Assembly: GCA_023433515.1 (NCBI GenBank)
Contig: JAEZCN010000113.1
Coordinates: 1 to 37,850 of the forward strand
Direction of reading: 5' to 3'
Length of the DNA stretch: 37,850 nucleotides
From: Pseudomonadota bacterium
GTDB taxonomy: Bacteria; Pseudomonadota; Gammaproteobacteria; Steroidobacterales; Steroidobacteraceae
Below the pieces are notes generated by a model that saw nothing but the letters and a program-made list of their open reading frames with translations, did no database searches and was not told where the DNA came from. Each line of letters opens with the position of its first letter. The first letter of the stretch is position 1. The position numbers and the translations under genes are program-made. This document shows positions 16,219 to 24,650 of the stretch, one piece after another.

Positions 16219-17070
16219 ATGCAATTCAAGAAATGGGTTACCGGTTTTGCCATCGCGACGCTCACCGCGGCCGCGACGGTCGGCATCGCCGCCGCGGACA
16301 AGAAGTCCGTGCAGTCGATCGAAAGCGCGGTCGCGGGCACCTGGCGCAGTGACGACGCCAAGGCACGCGACGCGGAGCGTCATCCGGTCGATGCGCTGGC
16401 GTTCTGGGGGCTCAAGCCCGGAATGGCCATTCTCGAGATTCAGCCCGGCGGCGGCTGGTGGACCGAAATTCTCGCGCCCTACGCGAAAAACACGAAGGGT
16501 GAGTTCTACGCGACGGCGGCCGACCTGGACGATCCGGCCCTCTCGGAGAACGCGAAGAAGGGCCGCGCCGATTTCGCGGCCAAGTACGCCGACGAAAACG
16601 TGTACGGCAAGGTGAACCTCGTGAACTGGGGATCGAAGGCCGCGCCGCTGCCGGCGGACAAGTTCGACTTCGTATTGCTCGCGCGCGGCATGCACGGCTG
16701 GATTCGCCAGGGCACCGCGGACGCGAACCTCGCGAAGATCTTCGCGGGCGTGAAGCCGGGCGGCATACTCGCGATCGAGCAGCATCGCGCGCCCGCGAAC
16801 CAGGATCCTTCCGTCTTCAACGGCTACGTGCCCGAGCAGACGGTCATCGATCTGGCGACCAAGGCGGGCTTCAAGCTCGACGCGAAGTCCGAGATCAATG
16901 CGAATCCGAAGGACACCAAGGATCATCCGTTCGGCGTCTGGACGCTTCCGCCGGTGCGGCAGTCGTCCGAAGGCGGCAAGCCGGTCGATCCGTCCTTCGA
17001 TCGTGCCAAGTATGACGCGATCGGCGAATCGGATCGCATGACGCTGCGCTTCGTGAAGCCGAAGAAGTAA
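16219..17070 (+). CDS. exported SAM methyltransferase-like protein (COG4798 type)
   Basis: The 283-residue product begins with a signal peptide (about 1-25, ending GIAAAD). The core contains the motif-I-like EIQPGGGWWTEILAPY (about 72-87), DFVLLARGMHGW, and KPGGILAIEQHRAP, typical of predicted methyltransferases of COG4798. A methyltransferase fold with an export signal is odd, because SAM is not expected outside the cytoplasm; the family often shows this and its activity is unproven. I chose ATG 16219 over the in-frame ATG 16183 because GAGAGG at 16205-16210 is a good ribosome binding site and the shorter form starts directly with the signal peptide. The DUF502 gene follows 10 bp after the stop. 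Confidence 0.85.
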   Translation: MQFKKWVTGFAIATLTAAATVGIAAADKKSVQSIESAVAGTWRSDDAKARDAERHPVDALAFWGLKPGMAILEIQPGGGWWTEILAPYAKNTKGEFYATAADLDDPALSENAKKGRADFAAKYADENVYGKVNLVNWGSKAAPLPADKFDFVLLARGMHGWIRQGTADANLAKIFAGVKPGGILAIEQHRAPANQDPSVFNGYVPEQTVIDLATKAGFKLDAKSEINANPKDTKDHPFGVWTLPPVRQSSEGGKPVDPSFDRAKYDAIGESDRMTLRFVKPKK

Positions 17071-17080
17071 GCCAGACGCG

Positions 17081-17656
17081 ATGAAACAGATCGGCGGCAT
17101 CCTGCTCAAGGGCCTGGTGACGATCCTCCCGATCGGCCTGACGATCTACTTCGTCTACTGGCTGGGCGTCACCACCGAGAGCCTGCTGTCGCAGCCCATC
17201 AAGTGGCTGGTCGGGCCGAACTACTGGCCCGGCATGGGCGTGCTGATGGGCTTCCTGCTCCTGTTCGTGGTCGGGCTCGCGGTGAACGCGTTCGTCGTTC
17301 GCCGCGTGCTCGGCCTCGGCGAGGATCTGCTGCTGCGCGTGCCGGTCGTGAAGACCGTGTACAGCGCGATCCGCGACATGACGCGGCTCGTCAATACCGA
17401 GAAGCGCAAGGGCGATCTCGACCGCGTCGTCACGATCGAATTCGAATTCGGCAAGCTGATCGGGTTCGTGACGCAGGAACATGCGAACACGCTCGGCATC
17501 GGCGGCGGCGACGACCTCGTCGCTGTCTATCTACCTATGAGTTACCAGATCGGCGGCTACACGGTATACCTGCCGCGCAGCCGGCTCACCGAGACGGAAC
17601 TCACCGTCGAACAGGCGATGCGCATCGTCCTGACCGGCGGCGTCCGCGGCAGATAA
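17081..17656 (+). CDS. DUF502 family membrane protein
   Basis: This 191-residue protein has two N-terminal membrane segments (about 8-28 and 53-75) and a conserved soluble region with RVPVVKTVYSAIRDM (about 87-101), VVTIEFEF and VAVYLPMSYQIGGYTVYLP. These match DUF502, a widespread family of unknown role in the inner membrane. It lies 10 bp behind the exported methyltransferase-like gene and is probably co-transcribed with it. Its stop is 3 bp before the left arm of the 241-bp inverted-repeat element, so that element probably ends or shapes its transcript. Confidence 0.9.
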   Translation: MKQIGGILLKGLVTILPIGLTIYFVYWLGVTTESLLSQPIKWLVGPNYWPGMGVLMGFLLLFVVGLAVNAFVVRRVLGLGEDLLLRVPVVKTVYSAIRDMTRLVNTEKRKGDLDRVVTIEFEFGKLIGFVTQEHANTLGIGGGDDLVAVYLPMSYQIGGYTVYLPRSRLTETELTVEQAMRIVLTGGVRGR

Positions 17657-17659
17657 TGA

Positions 17660-17900
17660 AAATGGGGACATTCCTCGTTTCCTAGCAAAAGGGGACAGAC
17701 CTCATTTGAGGGCTCACCGCGGTGATCGCCGGGACTCACCGAGTGCGCATCGACGCGACTATCGCCGCGCATCGCTCGTTGCTGGCATGTGGCATCCGCC
17801 GCGCCTGGTGGCCAAGAGGAAGAGTCGCGAGACTGGATGGCAGCGTGCCATCAAATCAGGTCTGTCCCCTTTTGCTAGGAAACAGGGAATGTCCCCATTT
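17660..17900. mobile_element. 241-bp MITE/REPIN-like element with 49-bp terminal inverted repeats
   Basis: The left arm (17660-17708) and the reverse complement of the right arm (17852-17900) agree at 46 of 49 positions by my alignment. Both arms carry AAATGGGGACATTCC, TTTCCTAGCAAAAGGGGACA and GACCT(C/G)ATTTG. The 143-bp core has no convincing gene. It contains the palindrome CACCGCGGTG at 17715-17724, and CCTCA/TGAGG at 17700-17711 straddles the left arm boundary. The element fills the gap between convergent DUF502 and yciH, and its right end supplies the first two bases of the TTA that is the yciH stop. GGGGACAGACC-type termini recall sequences around REP-associated or non-autonomous transposable elements (from memory). 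No target duplication is obvious. It could act as a bidirectional terminator. Confidence 0.7.
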
Positions 17901-18161
17901 ACCCGCCGGCTTTCTTCACGTCGGTGTAGCCGAGTTTCTTGAGTTCATCCACGAGGCGGTCGCGGTGGTCGCCCTGGATTTCGATCACGCCGTTCTTCAC
18001 GGTGCCGCCGGTGCCGCATTTCTTCTTGAGGGTGCTGCAGAGTTCTTCGAGCTGGGGGCCGGGAAGGGGCACGCCGCGAATCGCGCTCACGCCTTTGCCG
18101 CCGCGGTGCGCGGTCTCTTTCCAGATGCGGATCGCGCCTGCTTTCGGCGGCACTGCTGGCT

Positions 18162-18165
<4 letters not shown>
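17899..18165 (-). CDS. yciH: SUI1/YciH family translation initiation factor
   Basis: The 88-residue product contains the SUI1 core: RGGKGVSAIRGVPL, LEELCSTLKKKCGTGGTVKN (about 41-60), VIEIQGDHRDRLVDELKKLG, ending GYTDVKKAGG. SUI1 proteins resemble eukaryotic eIF1 and act at the ribosome; the bacterial role is poorly known. It is shorter than typical YciH (about 105-110 residues) because the variable N-terminus is reduced. The start ATG overlaps the Uup stop as ATGA (18162-18165), so it is coupled to uup. Its stop codon lies in the right arm of the inverted-repeat element, which may have replaced the original end of the gene. Confidence 0.9.
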
Positions 18166-19958
<1,793 letters not shown>

Positions 19959-19976
19959 GGGAACCTTATCGACCGC

Positions 19977-21326
19977 TTACAGCGGATTCGCAAGCTCCAG
20001 CCAGATCCATTCCGTCGCGTCGGTGACGTTCGCGCCGCGTCCGCCCGTGGACGGATAGTTGTTGTCGTTCACGATCACGACGTGCTTGCGGTCCAGCACC
20101 TCGATGGCCTCGGTGGTGTGGTACGGAAAGCGGAACGGCGTGCCGGGCGCAAGCGATCCGATGACGCCGCGCGAATTGCCGATGTGCAGCAGGTCGATGA
20201 CCAGTTTCTTCGCGAGCGGCTTGCCGGCCTGCGCCTTGTCGAGATCGATCGAATACACGCGCTTGGCCTTCGCGGCGTCGCCCTGTTCGCTATCGCGCTC
20301 GATGACCACGAAGCGGTTGCGCTCGATGCGCGACATCTCGGTAACGGAGACGGTGTCCGGGTCCAGCGTATATATAAGTGCGCCGGGCAGCCACTTTCCC
20401 GTCGTCGTGTCGAACTTCTGCACGCGCAGCGTCTTCGGCGGATCGTCCGCGACCGTGCCTTCGAGAATGGTCACGAGCGTGCGCCCGTCGCCGGCGAGGT
20501 CCATCGCTTCGATTCCGCGCGAATGTTCGAGACGCGCCTTGGCGCGGCCGGCGAGCACCGCGGGATGATCCGGCGAGTAAACGGCGTCGGGCAGTTCGAC
20601 CGGCGGCTTCAGCAGCTCTCCGTCGACCGAGAAATGCAGCAGCCACGGCCCGAACTCGTCGCCGACCCAGAAACTCTCGTCGGGCATCGTCACGAGCGAC
20701 TCGGGATCCGCGTCGGCGCCCGTGAGGAATCGCTCGGGCGTGTTCTCCTCGGCGATGCGCCACGGGAAGAACTTCGCCGGATCGGATAGTTCGATCACCG
20801 CCTGCAGCGCGCTGCGCGAGTCCCCGCCGGCGGCCGTGCGCGGGCGCGCGTCGAACAGATAGATGGCCAGCCGGTAGTCGGGGCTGTTCCACTTGCGGCC
20901 GAAGCCGTTGTCCGAGAGCGCCCACCAGGCGCCGGCGGTGGGGCCGGGCTTGATCGAGCTCACGCCCTGGACGGGCTGCGCATCGAATCGCGGCGCCGCG
21001 CCACGTCTGCCTTCGCCGTCGAATTCGCCGGACGACGGCGGGCCGCGAAACGCATCCGCCGGCATCAGGATGTGGCCGAGAAGTTCGACCGCCGGCGGCG
21101 GGGGAGGCGGCGGTGGCGCCACCGGCTTCGCAGCGGGTTTCGCGGCGGGCTTGGTCGCGGGTCTGGCCGTGGGCTTTGCGGCTGGCTTCGCGGCCGGCTT
21201 CGAACTACTCGTTCCCGGCTTCTTCGTCGTCTGGGCGACGCCGTCCGCCGCGAAACAGAACGCGAGCGCGCACGCCGCGACGAGCGAGGCGGCGACCTTC
21301 AGGACGCGCGATCGGGCAGCAAGCAT
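19977..21326 (-). CDS. esterase-like/phytase-like secreted protein
   Basis: The 449-residue product has a signal peptide (about 1-31, ending DGVAQ). A low-complexity linker follows (about 35-80) built from AAKP-type repeats and ending in eight prolines. The globular part carries motifs of the 'esterase-like activity of phytase' family (PF13449): GVSSI, WWALSDNGFG, DADPESLV, FWVGDEFGPWLLHF, RGIEAMDLAGDGRTL and HVVIVNDNNYP. Members are predicted beta-propellers cleaving ester or phosphate bonds outside the cytoplasm. The poly-proline run would need EF-P for efficient translation (known of such runs). TAGAAT lies 6 nt before the start codon. The uup gene follows after 18 bp, so the two are probably transcribed together, although the functions look unrelated. 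Confidence 0.85.
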   Translation of the reverse strand: MLAARSRVLKVAASLVAACALAFCFAADGVAQTTKKPGTSSSKPAAKPAAKPTARPATKPAAKPAAKPVAPPPPPPPPAVELLGHILMPADAFRGPPSSGEFDGEGRRGAAPRFDAQPVQGVSSIKPGPTAGAWWALSDNGFGRKWNSPDYRLAIYLFDARPRTAAGGDSRSALQAVIELSDPAKFFPWRIAEENTPERFLTGADADPESLVTMPDESFWVGDEFGPWLLHFSVDGELLKPPVELPDAVYSPDHPAVLAGRAKARLEHSRGIEAMDLAGDGRTLVTILEGTVADDPPKTLRVQKFDTTTGKWLPGALIYTLDPDTVSVTEMSRIERNRFVVIERDSEQGDAAKAKRVYSIDLDKAQAGKPLAKKLVIDLLHIGNSRGVIGSLAPGTPFRFPYHTTEAIEVLDRKHVVIVNDNNYPSTGGRGANVTDATEWIWLELANPL

Positions 21327-21332
21327 GGGGGA

Positions 21333-21338
21333 ATTCTA
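21333..21338 (-). promoter_or_regulatory. -10-like hexamer TAGAAT, possible leaderless start
   Basis: On the minus strand TAGAAT is followed by six bases and then ATG of the phytase-like gene. No Shine-Dalgarno sequence fits in between. Transcription would start at or next to the initiation codon. The -35 region is not convincing. Confidence 0.45.
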
Positions 21339-21402
21339 CCTGCGGCATCGGCGATGCTCACCAGTCCCACCGGGGAATATGTGATGTCCCGGACCGAAGT
21401 CG

Positions 21403-22425
21403 TCAGCCGGGCGGCTGCGGCGCGATGACCTGGAAGCCCAGGAGCTCGACTTCCTTGCACCGATAATGCTCCTTGCATTCCTCGTCGCTGCACAGGTCGG
21501 TGGATAGGTACTTCTTGTTGTCGTCGCAGAACACGGTGACGACGCAGGCACGGGCGCCCTGTTCGTGCGCGATCTCGAGCGCCCCGAGCAGGTTCGCGCC
21601 GGAGCTGATGCCGACCGCGATGCCGAGTTCGTTCGCGAGCCGCTGCGACATCACGATCGCATCGCCGTCCCAAACGTCCAGGATCCGGCCGAGCTCGCCG
21701 AGCTTCACGATCGACGGCACGAACTCGTCGCTGATGCCCTGGATGCGATGGCGTCCGATCTTGTGCCCGGTGCGCAGGGTGGGCGAATTCGCGGGTTCGA
21801 GCGGATACGCACGGATGTCATCGCCGAATCGTTCTCGCAGGTGGCGCGCGACACCCATCACCGTGCCGCCGGTGCCGACGCCCGCGACGAACGCCGTCGG
21901 AGTCTTGCCCAGCGTCGCGAGCTGCGCGGTGATCTCGGGCCCCGTCGTTTCGTAGTGCGCCTGCACGTTCGCGCCGTTGTCGAACTGCTGCGGCCGGAAC
22001 ACGTGGCCCGCTTCGCGCGCGAAATCGTCGGCCATGCGGATCGAGCCGAGAAAGCCGCCGAGCTCGGCGGACACGGGAATCACCGCGGCGCCGAGACTCT
22101 GGATCACGAGCACACGTTCGCGGCTCATCCAGTCCGGCATGTAGATGCGCACCGGGTGACCGAGCGCGCGGCCGATGGCCGCGAACGAGATGCCGGTGTT
22201 ACCACTCGTCGCCTCGGCGATCACGTCACCGGGCGCGATGTCGCCGGTCGCGTAGGCGCGCTGCAGGATGTAGAGCGCCATGCGGTCCTTGATGCTGCCG
22301 GTGAAGTTGTAAGCCTCGTGCTTCGCGTAGATGCGATGTTCGAGCCCGCGGTAACGAACGTGAAGTTCGAGCATGGGTGTCGCGCCGATGAGGCGCGACA
22401 ACGCGGAAAGTTTGAGTGCGGCCAT
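21403..22425 (-). CDS. PLP-dependent cysteine synthase family protein
   Basis: The 340-residue product is a fold-type II PLP enzyme. It has the Schiff-base lysine Lys46 in NFTGSIKDR, the substrate loop TSGNTG (about 73-78), the phosphate-binding GTGGTVMG (about 180) and ISSGANLLGALE near the C-terminus. These place it with CysK/CysM and cystathionine beta-synthase-type enzymes, which replace a leaving group on serine derivatives with a thiol. The C-terminus is unusual: after NKKYLSTDL it has CSDEECKEHYRC, three cysteines in twelve residues, before a short tail. I chose ATG 22425 because the domain starts right there; upstream in-frame sequence is on the opposite strand of hupE and not family-like. 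TAGAAT lies 8 nt upstream. The exact substrate is not certain. Confidence 0.88.
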   Translation of the reverse strand: MAALKLSALSRLIGATPMLELHVRYRGLEHRIYAKHEAYNFTGSIKDRMALYILQRAYATGDIAPGDVIAEATSGNTGISFAAIGRALGHPVRIYMPDWMSRERVLVIQSLGAAVIPVSAELGGFLGSIRMADDFAREAGHVFRPQQFDNGANVQAHYETTGPEITAQLATLGKTPTAFVAGVGTGGTVMGVARHLRERFGDDIRAYPLEPANSPTLRTGHKIGRHRIQGISDEFVPSIVKLGELGRILDVWDGDAIVMSQRLANELGIAVGISSGANLLGALEIAHEQGARACVVTVFCDDNKKYLSTDLCSDEECKEHYRCKEVELLGFQVIAPQPPG

Positions 22426-22433
22426 GCGGCGCG

Positions 22434-22439
22434 ATTCTA
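22434..22439 (-). promoter_or_regulatory. -10-like hexamer TAGAAT, possible leaderless start
   Basis: On the minus strand TAGAAT is followed by eight bases and then ATG of the cysteine-synthase-like gene, with no Shine-Dalgarno sequence between. It lies back to back with the hupE box in a 54-bp divergent gap. Confidence 0.45.
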
Positions 22440-22467
22440 CCGTGAACCCCTCGGCGGGTTCCCCTGA

Positions 22468-22473
22468 TACAGT
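22468..22473 (+). promoter_or_regulatory. -10-like hexamer TACAGT, possible leaderless start
   Basis: TACAGT is followed by six bases and then ATG 22480 of the HupE/UreJ gene, without a Shine-Dalgarno sequence. No clear -35 box is seen 16-18 bp upstream. Confidence 0.4.
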
Positions 22474-22479
22474 GCGCGC

Positions 22480-23589
22480 ATGTTCCGCGCCTCGCTGCTC
22501 ATCGCCTGCGCCCTGGTGTGCGCTGCTCTCGCGCCGCGCGCCGATGCGCATGCCGTGGGAACGAGCTACCTGTTCGCCGAGCTCGACCCGGCCGACGGCC
22601 CGGCGAAGCTGCGCTGGGAGATGAACGCCAGCGAACTCGCGTGGAACGTCTTCATCGACACCGATGCCGATGGCACGATCGCGCAGGACGAGCTGGATCG
22701 CGCAAGACCGGCGCTGGCGTCCGCCATTTCTACCCAGCTGGAAGCGACACGCGGCGGAACACCATGCACGCTTTCCTACGAGGGGGCGCAGGTACGCGCC
22801 GCGGACGGTCATGACGTCGTGTCCGTCCACCTTCAGGCTGACTGCGCGCAGCCAGGCCGCTTCACCATCGGCGGGCCGCTGTATCTGTCGGGCTACGAAC
22901 AACGCGTGATGCTGGAGATCGCGCGCGGCGGCGAGCACACGGCCGTCGTGCTCAACCTGGATGAAAACACCTGGTCGGAAACGGAACGTATTTCCGCCTG
23001 GGAGAGCTTCGTGCACTTCCTCGGACAGGGCATATGGCACGTGCTGATCGGTTACGACCACATCGCGTTCGTGCTGCTGTTGCTGCTGCCCTCCGTCATG
23101 CGTCCGCGCGACGGCAAATGGCATGGCGCCGACGGACTCGGTGCGGTCGCGCGCGACATCGTGACGATCGTCACCGCGTTCACGGTCGCGCATTCGACGA
23201 CACTCGCGCTCGCGATCACGGGGCTCGTCACGTTACCCACGCAACCGATCGAGCTCGCGATCGCCGCGTCGATCGCGGTGGCGGCCGCCATCAATCTCCT
23301 GCCGCGTCTGTCGCGCGTGCGTCTGCCGCTCGCATTCGGTTTCGGCCTGGTCCACGGATTCGGTTTCGCGAATGCCCTCGGCAATCTCGAAGCGGAAGGC
23401 GCCGGACTCGTGCCGCTGCTCGGGGGATTCAACCTCGGCGTGGAAGTCGCGCAGCTCGCGATCGTCGCGGTGGTGCTGCCGGTCATCTACGCTGTGCGTC
23501 GCACGCACTGGTATGCGAACGGCGTGTTGCCGCTCGGTTCGTGCGCGCTGGGCGCGGCCGGCCTCGTCTGGCTGGTCCAGCGCCTCTAG
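22480..23589 (+). CDS. HupE/UreJ family membrane protein with EF-hand-like loop
   Basis: The 369-residue product has a signal peptide (about 1-23), a periplasmic domain (about 24-175) and a C-terminal block of six or seven membrane helices. The membrane part has the HupE/UreJ signature GIWHVLIGYDHIAFVLLLLLP (about 183-203), VAHSTTLALA and GLVHGFGFA; the conserved His and Asp residues are probable metal ligands. HupE and UreJ are nickel transport proteins, but this long two-part form is a less characterised branch. Residues 60-71 in the periplasmic domain read DTDADGTIAQDE, a complete EF-hand calcium loop with acidic positions 1, 3, 5 and 12. The gene is divergent from the cysteine-synthase-like gene, and its stop touches that of the convergent methyltransferase gene with no spacer. 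Confidence 0.87.
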   Translation: MFRASLLIACALVCAALAPRADAHAVGTSYLFAELDPADGPAKLRWEMNASELAWNVFIDTDADGTIAQDELDRARPALASAISTQLEATRGGTPCTLSYEGAQVRAADGHDVVSVHLQADCAQPGRFTIGGPLYLSGYEQRVMLEIARGGEHTAVVLNLDENTWSETERISAWESFVHFLGQGIWHVLIGYDHIAFVLLLLLPSVMRPRDGKWHGADGLGAVARDIVTIVTAFTVAHSTTLALAITGLVTLPTQPIELAIAASIAVAAAINLLPRLSRVRLPLAFGFGLVHGFGFANALGNLEAEGAGLVPLLGGFNLGVEVAQLAIVAVVLPVIYAVRRTHWYANGVLPLGSCALGAAGLVWLVQRL

Positions 23590-24411
23590 TTAGTTGGGGC
23601 TCTTGCGGCGCGGCGGCGCCTTGCGGCCCGATGCGGTGAGGATTCCCGAGTAGCCGTACATCTCGTTGTCGGGGCAGGGAATGACCTGCACGTCGATGCT
23701 CGAGGTGACGAAGCCGTTGTTCGACATCGCCGAGCGCATGTCGTCGATGCTGAGGTTCGAGCCGGGGAACATCCGGTCGCCGCACTTGTAGGCTTCGCAA
23801 CGATGCAGCGCGTGGATGATGAACGTGCCGCCCGGCGCGAGCATCGAGGTCACGTTGCGCATGCAGCGGGTCCACACGGAGCGATCGCTCGAGATCGCGT
23901 CGATGCAGAAGCCGGTGACGATGAGGTCGTAGAAACTCTCGCGCGAAGGTCCGAGCGGCTGGGGCAGACGCGCGTCGCTCACGTACAGGCCGCGCACCAC
24001 CTTGCGCGTGAGCGCTTCGCGCTGGACGACGCGCGCCGCGCTGGCGTTCGGTTCGCCTTCGCAGGCGAGCACGTAGCGCGTGAAGCGGTTCCACTCGGGA
24101 GCGCTTTCATCCGCGCACAGCCATTCGCGAGCTTCGGACAGGTTGTCTGACAGCCAGTCCGCCATGTCCATGCGGAACGTGTACTTGGATGCGGCGATCG
24201 CACGATGCAGCGTCGGTCCGCATCCGTATTCGAGTCCGCGGCCGAAGTGCGAGGCCGCCGCTCGCAGCACCTCTATCTGGTATGCGAGTACGGCCTGCTC
24301 ATCGGGCAGGACGACTTCGCTGTAATAGGTGTCGAAGTAGTCGCGGGCTTTCCACTCCGAATAGTCAGCGACCAGGGGATTTCGCGTCAGGCTCCCGTCC
24401 ATCACTGTCAC
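23590..24411 (-). CDS. NNMT/PNMT/TEMT-family N-methyltransferase
   Basis: The 273-residue product has the family start ARDYFDTYYSEV (about 22-33) and the SAM-binding motif GLEYGCGPTLHR (about 59-70). It also has DLIVTGFCIDAI near 160 and APGGTFIIHALH near 190, in the usual order of the nicotinamide/phenylethanolamine/thioether methyltransferase family (PF01234). Length fits the family (about 260-290). Bacterial members methylate small amines and include the guanitoxin enzyme GntF (from memory); the substrate here is unknown and no biosynthetic neighbours are present. A good ribosome binding site (AAAGGTG) lies 5-6 nt before ATG 24411; ATG 24402 is an alternative start. Lysine/arginine-rich residues end the chain. 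The stop codons of this gene and hupE abut. Confidence 0.82.
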   Translation of the reverse strand: MTVMDGSLTRNPLVADYSEWKARDYFDTYYSEVVLPDEQAVLAYQIEVLRAAASHFGRGLEYGCGPTLHRAIAASKYTFRMDMADWLSDNLSEAREWLCADESAPEWNRFTRYVLACEGEPNASAARVVQREALTRKVVRGLYVSDARLPQPLGPSRESFYDLIVTGFCIDAISSDRSVWTRCMRNVTSMLAPGGTFIIHALHRCEAYKCGDRMFPGSNLSIDDMRSAMSNNGFVTSSIDVQVIPCPDNEMYGYSGILTASGRKAPPRRKSPN

Positions 24412-24559
24412 CTTTCTAGTCCGTTAGTTATTGATTGGGCTTTTTGTTAAACCCTTATGTCGGAGAATACTTACGGCCCCCGTCCCCCAATAGCCGAAGT
24501 CCCCCTACTAGAACACCTGTGCGGCGCCTCTCCGGCCTGCTGCAAGTCCATGGTCTTAT

Positions 24560-24577
24560 GGGTGAAATTGGTCACCC
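24560..24577. promoter_or_regulatory. inverted repeat in divergent promoter region, candidate operator
   Basis: GGGTGA (24560-24565) and TCACCC (24572-24577) are a perfect 6-bp inverted repeat with a 6-bp AT-richer spacer. It lies between the divergent methyltransferase and PAS-kinase genes, 74 bp before the kinase start. The 239-bp gap has no gene; its left third is unusually AT-rich and probably holds the methyltransferase promoter. Confidence 0.35.
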
Positions 24578-24639
24578 GGGCACCCGGAACCGCGCAAACG
24601 TGAAGGTGGATCAACGTGCAAGTTACCGCCGCGCGTAAC

Positions 24640-24645
24640 AATAAT
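24640..24645 (+). promoter_or_regulatory. -10-like hexamer AATAAT, possible leaderless start
   Basis: AATAAT is followed by five bases and then ATG 24651 of the PAS kinase gene. There is no Shine-Dalgarno sequence between them. Confidence 0.4.
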
Positions 24646-24650
24646 CGGCC

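Noticed and set aside
17706..17942. Small open frames in the core of the inverted-repeat element
   Set aside because: They are rich in Arg and Ser, run through the repeat arm into antisense yciH, and show no transposase motif.
21106..21215. Frameshift or assembly error in the AAKP repeat of the phytase-like gene
   Set aside because: The frame stays open from the signal peptide through the linker into the conserved domain, so it is a genuine low-complexity linker.
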